Source: DATFKA01 sp042095835
GTDB taxonomy: Bacteria; Bacteroidota; Bacteroidia; Chitinophagales; Saprospiraceae
Reading direction: 5' to 3'
Length of the DNA: 47,711 nucleotides
NCBI GenBank assembly: GCA_042095835.1
Contig: JBELML010000032.1
Coordinates: forward strand, 1-47,711
A program made the translations under genes and the position numbers. This document shows, piece after piece, positions 33,788 through 42,012 of this stretch (its first letter is position 1; the number at the start of each line of letters is the position of its first letter). Below the pieces are notes generated by a model that made no database searches, was not told the origin of the DNA, and saw only the letters and a program-made list of their open reading frames with translations.

Positions 33788-34867
33788 TTAGTGTTCTTGT
33801 ATTTGCACTTTTGCATCGTGGTCCAGATTGAGGTTCCCATTGATAATAACCTCTTGTCCGGGAGCTATACCCTCTTTGATTGCGATCTCCTGGCTATTTT
33901 CGTAGGCGATCTCTATATAGTTCCATTTGGCGAGACCCGATTTTTTGTCATAGGTAAATACAACCGGCCGGCCAGATCGGAGTACGAGTGCCTCTCTCGG
34001 TACAATCACTTGTTGATCGACCTGGCGATTAATACTTAAGTGCACCTGCATTCCCTCCCATAAGCGATGGTTTGCTCCTACGATTTTAGCGTAGAACTTG
34101 ACCAAACCTTGGGCATCTACCATTGGATTGACCGCACTAATCTTGGCCCTATACACCTTGTTGGGTGTAGCCAAAGGAGAAAAGGAAATACTAGTCCCTA
34201 ATTTCATATCAAGAGCAGACTGCTCTACCAGGGAAAAGGAAACCTCAAAACTCCCAGGATCAATCAAAGTACATATTTCCTGCCCAGGAGCCAAGTAGTC
34301 TTGAGAACGCACTTTTACATCTGCTAAATATCCTGAAAAAGGGGCATAAACCTGCGTTTTCTCCAGGGCTCTTTTAGCAATTTCCAGGCCATGCAGTGCT
34401 TTATTATAGCCACTCAACTTATTGATAAATTCGAGGCGTTGGGCAGATACGGAAGTATCGACATAAGCTTCACCACCATTAGAAATCAACATATCCGCTT
34501 TGGCTACTTCTGCATCATCTACCGAGAATTGGTATTGTGCCAATTCGAGTTGCTGATCTGTATCATCCAAAGCCAAGAGCAAGGCTCCTTTTTTAACCAC
34601 CTTCCCTGTTTCGATATGAAAATGGGCAATCTGCCCTGCGACGGGTATCTGTAATGCGACTTTTTTGCGTGCCTCAATACGACCATTGGTTTGTACTTGA
34701 ATCGGAAAAGCTGCCAGGCGAGCGGGCACCGTTTCCACCTCAATCATCGATGATTGGGCAACACTAGCAGGAAGCACCTCCTCAGGCGCTACTACAGAAG
34801 CAGCATTATCACATGAAAACAACAAACCAAAGGCTAGAAGTCCTAGTATTTCTTTATAAGGTTTCAT
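33788..34867 (-). CDS. RND membrane fusion protein (lipoprotein)
   Basis: A 359-residue HlyD/AcrA-type adaptor. Its lipobox is 'FGLLFSC' (C19), so it is anchored to a membrane by lipid. The biotinyl-lipoyl-like domain is 'VAGQIAHFHIETGKVVKKGALLLALDDTD', the alpha hairpin is about residues 110-165, then 'YAPFSGYLADVKVRSQDYLAPGQEICTL', and a beta-barrel and membrane-proximal end. It bridges an RND pump and an outer-membrane channel. It is divergent from RND permease 2 with 83 bases between starts, and upstream on the same strand as RND permease 1, so it may serve both. Confidence 0.9.
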   Translation of the reverse strand: MKPYKEILGLLAFGLLFSCDNAASVVAPEEVLPASVAQSSMIEVETVPARLAAFPIQVQTNGRIEARKKVALQIPVAGQIAHFHIETGKVVKKGALLLALDDTDQQLELAQYQFSVDDAEVAKADMLISNGGEAYVDTSVSAQRLEFINKLSGYNKALHGLEIAKRALEKTQVYAPFSGYLADVKVRSQDYLAPGQEICTLIDPGSFEVSFSLVEQSALDMKLGTSISFSPLATPNKVYRAKISAVNPMVDAQGLVKFYAKIVGANHRLWEGMQVHLSINRQVDQQVIVPREALVLRSGRPVVFTYDKKSGLAKWNYIEIAYENSQEIAIKEGIAPGQEVIINGNLNLDHDAKVQIQEH

Positions 34868-34950
34868 AAATGGGGATATTTGCCCTAGAAAGATAGCCCT
34901 TTTTCATTAAATTCCAAATTTATTTAATAATTTACCTGCATAACTCCCCA

Positions 34951-37900
34951 ATGCTTCGGTTAGATAAAAAAAGTACCCAATTAATGATATCCCCTTTTCG
35001 CACCATTATTCTGTTCTTTTTATTTAGTATTATTGGTTTAGGCTTGACACCTCGCCTTTCTCTACAGCTAGATGTTCAAGCTCAGGCATCCTCCTTATCT
35101 GTTTTCTTTAGCCTCCCCAATGCTGCTCCAGCTATTATAGAGAATCGGGTGATCACGCCCCTAGAAGGCGCATTCCAATTAATAGATGGTATCAAAAGTA
35201 CTTATGCCGTAGCAAGTGTAGGAAATGGGCGGATTGAAATCAGTCCCAAAAAAGGAATCGACATCGACTTTTTACGGTTCGAGCTCAATGCCAAAATCAG
35301 ACAACTCTATCCTAGCCTACCCCATAATTTAAGTTTTCCTATAATCCGTGTTTTTCAAGCCGAAGCCAAGGTAGAAGACCGACCGATTCTGACCTATACC
35401 CTCAGTGCCAATGAAGATCCTTCGGTACTTTATACCTATGCTCGGGAAGTGCTGCTGCCCCGCTTAGCTATGGAGCAGGGCTTAAGATCAATGGAGATCA
35501 CAGGGGCGACCGCAAAGGAATGGCGTATCACCTATGATCAGGCACGGCTACAATCCCTGCAGCTATCTAAAACAGACCTACTCACAGCCATCCAACCCGT
35601 CCTGGAGCGCAAACCTATCGGAGCCGTCCAAACGGCAGATAATAGAATCTACATCAAGTTACAGGCCAATCAGGACCTCTCCCTCCAGCAGCAACTAGAG
35701 GAAGTACACCTTTCTAAAATTGGCCAGCAAGTTGTCCTACTCAAAGAAGTGGCAATGGTGGAATGGGTAGAGCGGCCTCTCTTAAGGCATTACCGAATTA
35801 ATGGCGCCAATAGCCTCAACTTGTTATTTTTTGCCGATCCGGGGGCCAATGTCATTCAAGTAGCGTCCCGCTTAAGAGCAGAGGTTGATCGACTAGCCAA
35901 ACAAACACCCGACAACTACCGATTGCGCCTCGACAATGACGCCTCTGTTTACCTCTCAAAGGAGATTCGCAAAATCATACAACGTACTGGGCTTTCTCTT
36001 TTGATCCTTTTAGTTTTTGTACTCCTCATTTATCAATCTGGAATCTATTTGATCATTTTATTGATGGCCTTACTGGCCAATTTGGGAATAGCTGTGATTT
36101 TCTATGAATGGATGGAGGTCGACTTACATCTGTACGCACTGGCCGGTATAACGGTGAGTTTTGGTATTGTAATCGACAATAGTATTGTGATGATGCACCA
36201 TTTCCAAAACAAAGGTAATCGCAGTGTCTTCGCAGCTCTATTAGCTTCCACGCTGACCACCATAGCTTCCCTGACTATTATCTGGTTTTTGCCTGTACAA
36301 TGGCAAGTTAATTTAGCCGATTTTGCCAAGGTTTTGGCCATTAATTTAGGCGTTTCTTTATTGGTAGCCTGGGCGCTCATTCCTGCCCTACTCCGCTACT
36401 TCAGAAAGAATGCGCCTCCGCCTGCATTTTCCTTGTCTAGGGCGCGTCGAGTACTTGGCTGGCAGCGTAGATATGCCTTTGTTATCACCTGGTTAATGAA
36501 AAAACGAATCGCGGTGATTATAGGCTTGATTTTACTATTTGGGCTCCCCGTTTTCATGCTACCCAACCATCTGAAAGAACAGGAATGGTACAACCGTAGC
36601 CTGGGCAGTGACTATTATGTAGAGCACATCAAGCCACTAGTCAACCGAGCATTAGGAGGTACGCTGCGGCTATTTATGTGGTATGTGTATGAGGGGGCTC
36701 AGTTTCGTCAAGTAGAGGAGACGGTATTATATGTAGACGCTCAAATGCCTCCTGGAGCCAGTTTAGATCAAATGAATGCCGTATTCCTACAGTTAGAAGG
36801 CTACCTGGGGCAGTATGATCAGGAGGTAAAACGCTTTGTCTCCCAAGTGCGTAGCGGGGAGAGAGCGAATATGTCCATTTATTTTTCGGCAGGATACGAC
36901 CAGTCTTTTCCGCATTTACTCAAAGCTCGCCTCCAAGCTTTTGGTAGTAATCTCGGCGGTATAGAATGGAATATATATGGTGTTGGCCGGGCTTTTAGCA
37001 ATGCTGGTGGAGGTACGCCTCCCAGTTTCAAGGTTAAGCTCAAGGGCTACAACAAAGTCATGTTAGAGCAGCAAGCCGAACGGTTTGCGGAGCTGCTTCT
37101 GGAGCATCCCCGGATTCAGGAAGTCAATACCGAAGCCAATATTGAGTGGTACGCACGCGATCGCTACGAATATATTTTGGAGATGGACAAAGAGGCACTC
37201 TCCCAAACAGGACTTGGTCCGCTTGACATTTTCAGAGACCTCAGCTCTTTTGATCAGAGCTATCGAGATGACGCACAATTGCCAAATGGCAGTTCTTTGA
37301 GGCTAGTAGCTAAGGAGCAAAAGGAACAAGATTTATGGCGGCTTCAAAACCAACTACGGCCCGTCGATAGTAGCCAGTTGGCATTCCAGTATTTTGGCCG
37401 TTTGATTAAACGGAAGGTAGCCGCTTCTATTCACAAAGAGGATCAACAATACCTGCGCATGATTAGCTTTGAGTATCTAGGCTCTGGGCAATTTGGCAGT
37501 CGCTACCTTGATCAGGTGATTGAGCAGATGAATCTTGAGATGCCTTTAGGTTATAGTCTGGAGCGACAGAGCTATCAATTTGGTAGTGAAAAGAAAAAAC
37601 AGTATCAACTGCTATTATTGGTACTTGCCTTAATTTTTGCCATTTGTGCGATCATGTTTGAGTCTTTTCGGCAAGCAGCATTGATTATCTCTCTGATTCC
37701 CATTTCCTATGTAGGTATTTTCTTGACCTTCTACTGGTTTGATTTCCCCTTTGATCAAGGAGGCTATACTTCTTTCATTTTGTTGAGTGGCATTGTGGTT
37801 AATAGTCTGATCTTATTAGTCAATGATTATAATCATCTCAAAAGGCAATGGCCTCGTCGCTCCTCAATAGAGATTTACCTGAAAGCCTTTCGGCAAAAAA

Positions 37901-38082
37901 TGACGCCGATCCTACTGACTATTATATCGACGATATTAGGTATGATTCCTTTTGTAATGCACGGCCAAGAGGAAGTGTTCTGGTTTTCTTTAGCAGTAGG
38001 AACAATGGGGGGCTTGACCTTTTCTATGCTAGTAATATTATTTGTTATCCCCGTGTTTTTTGTGAGAAAAGAAAAGCTATAA
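34951..38082 (+). CDS. RND efflux transporter permease 2
   Basis: A 1043-residue RND permease only distantly similar to permease 1. The N-terminal helix is followed by a porter domain ('VFFSLPNAAPAIIENRVITPLEGAFQLIDG'), the first helix bundle with 'ITVSFGIVIDNSIVMMHHF', the second porter domain and 'FILLSGIVVNSLILLVNDYN' in the last bundle. The second proton-relay aspartate is replaced by Asn, as in permease 1. Two different permeases sharing one adaptor recall heteromeric RND pumps such as MdtBC; this is an inference. It probably shares a control region with the divergent adaptor gene. Confidence 0.9.
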   Translation: MLRLDKKSTQLMISPFRTIILFFLFSIIGLGLTPRLSLQLDVQAQASSLSVFFSLPNAAPAIIENRVITPLEGAFQLIDGIKSTYAVASVGNGRIEISPKKGIDIDFLRFELNAKIRQLYPSLPHNLSFPIIRVFQAEAKVEDRPILTYTLSANEDPSVLYTYAREVLLPRLAMEQGLRSMEITGATAKEWRITYDQARLQSLQLSKTDLLTAIQPVLERKPIGAVQTADNRIYIKLQANQDLSLQQQLEEVHLSKIGQQVVLLKEVAMVEWVERPLLRHYRINGANSLNLLFFADPGANVIQVASRLRAEVDRLAKQTPDNYRLRLDNDASVYLSKEIRKIIQRTGLSLLILLVFVLLIYQSGIYLIILLMALLANLGIAVIFYEWMEVDLHLYALAGITVSFGIVIDNSIVMMHHFQNKGNRSVFAALLASTLTTIASLTIIWFLPVQWQVNLADFAKVLAINLGVSLLVAWALIPALLRYFRKNAPPPAFSLSRARRVLGWQRRYAFVITWLMKKRIAVIIGLILLFGLPVFMLPNHLKEQEWYNRSLGSDYYVEHIKPLVNRALGGTLRLFMWYVYEGAQFRQVEETVLYVDAQMPPGASLDQMNAVFLQLEGYLGQYDQEVKRFVSQVRSGERANMSIYFSAGYDQSFPHLLKARLQAFGSNLGGIEWNIYGVGRAFSNAGGGTPPSFKVKLKGYNKVMLEQQAERFAELLLEHPRIQEVNTEANIEWYARDRYEYILEMDKEALSQTGLGPLDIFRDLSSFDQSYRDDAQLPNGSSLRLVAKEQKEQDLWRLQNQLRPVDSSQLAFQYFGRLIKRKVAASIHKEDQQYLRMISFEYLGSGQFGSRYLDQVIEQMNLEMPLGYSLERQSYQFGSEKKKQYQLLLLVLALIFAICAIMFESFRQAALIISLIPISYVGIFLTFYWFDFPFDQGGYTSFILLSGIVVNSLILLVNDYNHLKRQWPRRSSIEIYLKAFRQKMTPILLTIISTILGMIPFVMHGQEEVFWFSLAVGTMGGLTFSMLVILFVIPVFFVRKEKL

Positions 38083-38098
38083 ACCGGATAAAAAACAT

Positions 38099-38117
38099 AA
38101 GCCTAAAAGCTAGGCTT
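38099..38117 (+). terminator. Hairpin behind RND permease 2
   Basis: AAGCCTA pairs with TAGGCTT around a 5-nt loop, 17 bases after the stop codon. There is no clear T run, so terminator activity is uncertain; it separates the pump gene from promoter module 3. Confidence 0.35.
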
Positions 38118-38137
38118 GCCCTTATTAGGAATAAATT

Positions 38138-38192
38138 GGTGCAAATTGGTGCAAATTGGTGCAAATTGGAAGGCTTAGGTCTCTTAACTTTG
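38138..38192 (+). promoter_or_regulatory. Promoter module 3: three 10-bp repeats and a -7 box
   Basis: Three perfect units of GGTGCAAATT stand in tandem (38138-38167). After the last GGTGCAAA, exactly 19 bases lead to TAACTTTG (38185-38192), a full match to the Bacteroidota -7 consensus. Array, spacing and position match modules 1 and 2 although this copy is on the other strand. Confidence 0.75.
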
Positions 38193-38213
38193 TATTGCAA
38201 CTATGGCCACAGT

Positions 38214-38247
38214 TGAGGCGGATACCGAAAAGCCTGAATAGAGTAGG
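38214..38247 (+). promoter_or_regulatory. Conserved leader box, copy 3
   Basis: AGGCGGATACCGAAAAGCCT followed by GAATAGAGTAGG, 22 bases before the peptide start. It differs from copies 1 and 2 at few positions. The T run of copy 2 is absent, arguing against a terminator as the conserved role. Confidence 0.6.
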
Positions 38248-38269
38248 AATTTTAATTAATAATTTAGAT

Positions 38270-38500
38270 ATGCGCAACACAAAAAAATCTATTTCAAAGC
38301 TTTTTTATGGGTTACTATTTTGTGCTTCCCTATTAAGTTATTCCAATCTGAATGCTGGCTGTCATGGTATGTCACAACCTTTGACAGGCGTTTGCTTAGA
38401 TGATGGTCATTCTTTTCCAGCTGGAAAGGAATGCTTTCCTGTAAGCGCGCTACAAGATTGTAGCGGTGTGATGGCATCAGTGCCTAGAGATAATTTATGA
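38270..38500 (+). CDS. Small secreted Cys-rich peptide, cassette 3
   Basis: A 76-residue protein starting at 38270, 22 bases after the leader box. The signal peptide 'KLFYGLLFCASLLSYSNLNA' ends in LNA|GC, giving a mature peptide of about 46 residues with four cysteines ('GCHGMSQPLTGVC', 'KECFPVSALQDC'). It matches the cassette 2 peptide in length, signal, N-terminal Gly-Cys and position, but not in the order of cysteines. A strong intercistronic hairpin follows, then two lipoprotein genes. The longer frame from 38156 would run through the promoter and is rejected. Bacteriocin, signal or adhesive roles are all possible. Confidence 0.72.
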   Translation: MRNTKKSISKLFYGLLFCASLLSYSNLNAGCHGMSQPLTGVCLDDGHSFPAGKECFPVSALQDCSGVMASVPRDNL

Positions 38501-38513
38501 TATTCTTGATGGC

Positions 38514-38546
38514 TACTATTCGGCAGGTTAAGCCTGCTGAATAGTA
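38514..38546 (+). other. Intercistronic hairpin, cassette 3
   Basis: ACTATTCGGCAGG (38515-38527) pairs with CCTGCTGAATAGT (38533-38545) with one G-T pair and a 5-nt loop. It lies between the peptide gene and the lipoprotein gene. No T run follows, so it may protect the 3' end of the peptide message or cause partial termination. Confidence 0.55.
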
Positions 38547-38592
38547 TCACATTCTTGTGTTCAGGCTTCAATTAAATAAATTCATTTCAACA

Positions 38593-39735
38593 ATGCGTTA
38601 TCTCTTTTTTATCCTAACGATTGCTTTAGTCCTATTTGCTTGCAATGAAGATGTAGAAAAAACAAATACTGACCAGATAAAAAAAATACTTCCTCATGAT
38701 AAATTTGATCTACCCGCAATAGAAAACCTAGAACTTAATCCATCTGACTTATTTTTCCATCATTCCAGACAGCAAATTTCTTTTATTGATCAGGTCAACT
38801 CAAGCCTTTATATTTACGATTACGCAACTAGAAAACTGATTAACTCGCATCGTTTTCAGATTGAAGGCCCAGAAGGACTAGGAAAATATAACCGCCTTGC
38901 TCACTTCCTTAGCGATGATGGAAACGTATATATCTATAATAGCTATTCCAATAGAATATTGGAGTACAACCATAACTTCACAAAGGTAGCTACATTTCTT
39001 GCACGCTTTGAAGATACCCAACCCAATAAAGCATTTCCAAATCCAAGAAATTTAAAACCTCTAATTGTCTATGATCAAACAGCTTATCTTATGGGTATAA
39101 GTACGGGATTCGAAATTCATGAAGATCAAACAAAAGTGAAGCTATTCACAAAGGTTCAATTAGAAAATAATGAGGTGACTTTCGACCTTTCTAGACCAGC
39201 TATATACAACCAAGGTCAATGGGGAATCCTTATGATGTACAATAATTTCTTTGATTTTGACTCAAAAAACAAACGGTTGATATGTTCTTTTCCGATTGAT
39301 CATAATATCTATTTCTATGACCTGGAAACTCAGCTCATAAAAAAACAATCTTTACCCATTAGAATTTTCCCCGAAGAGTTCAAGCCTTTTGAAAAGGTGG
39401 ATAGGGGGCTTCAATTATCTGAAAAAGAAAAGGCAAAACATTATAGCTATACGCACCCCTCTTATTATGCCATCCTTTATGATCCATATAAAAAAGTATA
39501 CTACAGATTTGGGACTCCTAGACTTACTGAAGATGAATATCAATCCAATGAAAGGTTGAATTTAATTGTCGAAATTTTCGATGAAAATTTCGACTCGCTC
39601 GGAATATTCGAATTCCCAAAAGAGTACAACCTTGTATACAGTTGCATTTTTATTTCCCCTGAAGGAATTAACATAAACACAGTCCCAACAGAAGAGGGTG
39701 TTATTACTTTTTATCAATTTAACCCATTATTATGA
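38593..39735 (+). CDS. DUF4221-like propeller lipoprotein, cassette 3
   Basis: 380 residues from the ATG at 38593; the longer frame adds 12 residues before a perfect lipoprotein signal 'MRYLFFILTIALVLFAC'. An acidic stretch 'NEDVEK' follows the cysteine. Propeller-like blades: 'SLYIYDYATRKLINSHRF', 'NVYIYNSYSNRILEYNHNF', 'NIYFYDLETQLIKKQSL'. The charged loop 'LSEKEKAKHYSYTHPSYYAILYDPYKKVYYRF' is a feature of the DUF4221 lipoproteins of Bacteroides as I remember them. It overlaps the next gene by ATGA, so the two are coupled. Function unknown. Confidence 0.72.
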   Translation: MRYLFFILTIALVLFACNEDVEKTNTDQIKKILPHDKFDLPAIENLELNPSDLFFHHSRQQISFIDQVNSSLYIYDYATRKLINSHRFQIEGPEGLGKYNRLAHFLSDDGNVYIYNSYSNRILEYNHNFTKVATFLARFEDTQPNKAFPNPRNLKPLIVYDQTAYLMGISTGFEIHEDQTKVKLFTKVQLENNEVTFDLSRPAIYNQGQWGILMMYNNFFDFDSKNKRLICSFPIDHNIYFYDLETQLIKKQSLPIRIFPEEFKPFEKVDRGLQLSEKEKAKHYSYTHPSYYAILYDPYKKVYYRFGTPRLTEDEYQSNERLNLIVEIFDENFDSLGIFEFPKEYNLVYSCIFISPEGININTVPTEEGVITFYQFNPLL

Positions 39736-40313
39736 GAGGCGTATTTTTTCTTTTCGGATTAGTGACCTTGTTATTCAATTTCTCTTCTTGTCAGAATAAT
39801 GTAGAAAGGCCAAAAGATAAAAATGCCTTATCTGAAATAAAAATTGGAAAGCAAATTTGGTCTTCAAACCTTAATATAAAAACCGACCAGAGTATTTGTA
39901 ATGAGGATTGCTCAAGCACTGGCAGGTTATATGCCTATCGAGAAGCAATTAAATTAGAGCAACAATATGATGGTTGGGAACTTCCATTAGAGGAAGATTG
40001 GACGGAGCTGGAAAAGTTCATAGAGGATAAAAATGAAAGAAGTTCGGATTCTTACAAATCAGGAGCTGATAAACTAAAAAAGATAAAAGGGTTTGATCAA
40101 TTTCCCGGATACGCAGTTTCCAGTAAAGAAATGATTTACCCGGGCGAATGGGGAGCTTATTGGGTAAAAGATACTTATACAACGGAGCAATACGGCATAG
40201 TAGCCTATGCCAGAGTATTGAAAACAAAAGGCAACAAACCCAATATGGTTTATAAAATTTTAATGGGAGTAGACACGACCAATTACCTTAGTGTTAAGTT
40301 AATTAAGAGATAG
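39732..40313 (+). CDS. FISUMP-domain lipoprotein, cassette 3
   Basis: A 193-residue lipoprotein (lipobox 'NFSSC') with a shortened Fibrobacter succinogenes major paralogous domain: 'EIKIGKQIWSSNLNI', 'GRLYAYREAIKL', 'DGWELPLEEDWTELEKFIED', 'GADKLKK' and 'GEWGAYWVKD'. FISUMP domains are surface modules of lectin-like fold, of unknown ligand. Its start codon overlaps the upstream stop (ATGA), indicating translational coupling with the propeller lipoprotein. The domain is about normal in order but has two cysteines ('SICNEDC') that could make a disulfide. Confidence 0.75.
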   Translation: MRGVFFLFGLVTLLFNFSSCQNNVERPKDKNALSEIKIGKQIWSSNLNIKTDQSICNEDCSSTGRLYAYREAIKLEQQYDGWELPLEEDWTELEKFIEDKNERSSDSYKSGADKLKKIKGFDQFPGYAVSSKEMIYPGEWGAYWVKDTYTTEQYGIVAYARVLKTKGNKPNMVYKILMGVDTTNYLSVKLIKR

Positions 40314-40520
40314 ACGAATAAGAGTAATTGAAGTCATTTTAATCGGTTAGCCATTACAGACAAGGTGAGGGTGTACCAAGTGATCAATATTTTTGCGATG
40401 AATCCTAAATTCATCAATTGATAGCATCGCTCGCAAGAAATTTAAATTTTATGAAGTTGTGGTAGTTTTTGAAATCTTTAAAAAAAGGGATAGGATTACC
40501 ACAATAATTCTTCCCTTATT

Positions 40521-41747
40521 ATGACCAATAGGCTTCAATTTTTCTTTTTATTTTTTTTACTCCTAATCATCTCTAATTGCAACAGTGACGAGACGAAAAG
40601 TGATCCCCAAATTAATCAAGCTATTCCTATAAAAATAAACCTTGATAATGTTGAGGAGTTGACCTTGGAAGATTTTATCCAAAGCTTATAAGTTCATATA
40701 ATATTGAATGGTAGTAATATCAATAGAGTACACCAACCAGCTTATCACGAAGGTAATTTCTTTTTTTACAATGTAGATGACGAAAATATTCCTTATGCTT
40801 TTTACAAATTTGATCATAATGGAAACCCAATTCTGAAATTTGATTATGAAAACCCTTTTCTTGGCAATCTAAGGTATATTAGTGACTTCAGTTTAAATGA
40901 AAACTTAATTGATTTTATTGATCCTCTTTCGGGTCGAATTATTCAGTTTAATCACCAAACTGGGGAATATCAGAAAACATTGGATGACTTGCCGATTGGT
41001 TATCGTTACTACCCTTTCGGCGATCAAAAATACCTATTTTATTCTGGCACACAATACAATAATGAAGTATCGAGTAAAACACAAAAGTATTTTTACCTAT
41101 ACGATCAAAACAAGGGAGATGCATCCTTTTCTTTCTCTAAAATCCCAGCTTGTTTTGCATCACAGGGATACTTTATGGTTGAGTCCATTTATAAGAGCAA
41201 GGAGGAAGGGATGGTTTTATGTACAAATATGTTCAACGATACCATATTTGCTGCATCCGTTGAAAACTTTTATCCAAAATATGTCATTGATTTTCCTGGT
41301 GGAAAAAGAAAAAGAGAGGTACTTGAATCATTCAATAACAAAGCTTTACAACAAAAGCCAATAAAAAACACAGCACTGTTAAACTTCCTTAACAATAGAA
41401 GTTTTTTGAATGCTATCAGCTACATTCTTGAGTATAAAAATTATTTCCTATTCATTTATAACTATGCAGGGAAAAAACAATATATCTCCTTATTTGATCG
41501 GGAAACACAAAAGATTACCACCAAAAAATTCACTTTTTTGAATAGCCCTTTTGATCATACTTTTTTTGATGGTGATAATAGCAATCTATTTTTGGTCCAT
41601 TCATCTCCCAACCAATTATTCAGTGAAAAACAAGAGCTAGCTGCTGAACTTGGCCTATCAGAATATTTCAATCAAACAAAAACTTATGAGTCCAATCCTA
41701 TTATCTTCCAACTCAAGCTGGATCAATTGATTGAGCAAATTAAATGA
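40521..41747 (+). pseudogene. 6-bladed propeller lipoprotein gene interrupted by an in-frame stop
   Basis: The ATG at 40521 starts a lipoprotein signal 'FFLFFLLLIISNC' with 'NSDETK' behind the cysteine. After 56 codons a TAA occurs (40689-40691); the same frame then continues without break to 41747, reading 'RVHQPAYHEGNFFFYNVDDENIPYAFYKF' and further propeller strands. Read through, the product would be 408 residues, close to the 412-residue lipoprotein of cassette 2. I read it as a recent nonsense mutation, or a sequencing error. Translation of the second part alone would lack a signal. No promoter module precedes it. Confidence 0.7.
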
Positions 41748-41779
41748 ACTGGATTCTGTGTTGATTGACGAGTGACTTT

Positions 41780-41802
41780 ATAGGCTTTTATTAGAAGCCT
41801 AT
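41780..41802 (+). terminator. Hairpin behind the broken lipoprotein gene
   Basis: ATAGGCTT pairs with AAGCCTAT around a 7-nt loop, 33 bases after the stop. The T run is lacking, so it is a weak terminator candidate that closes the accessory block. Confidence 0.4.
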
Positions 41803-42012
41803 ATAGGCCCTTGATGTCTACCTCTTTCAGGGGCCAATCCATCCGCTTACTGACAAAGCTTCATTTTAATGCATCTAATTTTGCGTAGGACCCAGCCATA
41901 ATTTTGCTAGCATCAATATTTTCGCTATTTTCATAGAATACGCACACATTTACTGCCTGATCATTTGAACCAAATTTGCAACTGTCAATTATAATTTAAA
42001 AAAAGCTAGCCT

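Noticed and set aside
28415..41747. A ribosomally made, enzyme-modified natural product cluster
   Set aside because: No radical SAM, LanM, YcaO, peptidase-ABC transporter or other modifying enzyme is present; the peptides have ordinary Sec-type signals.
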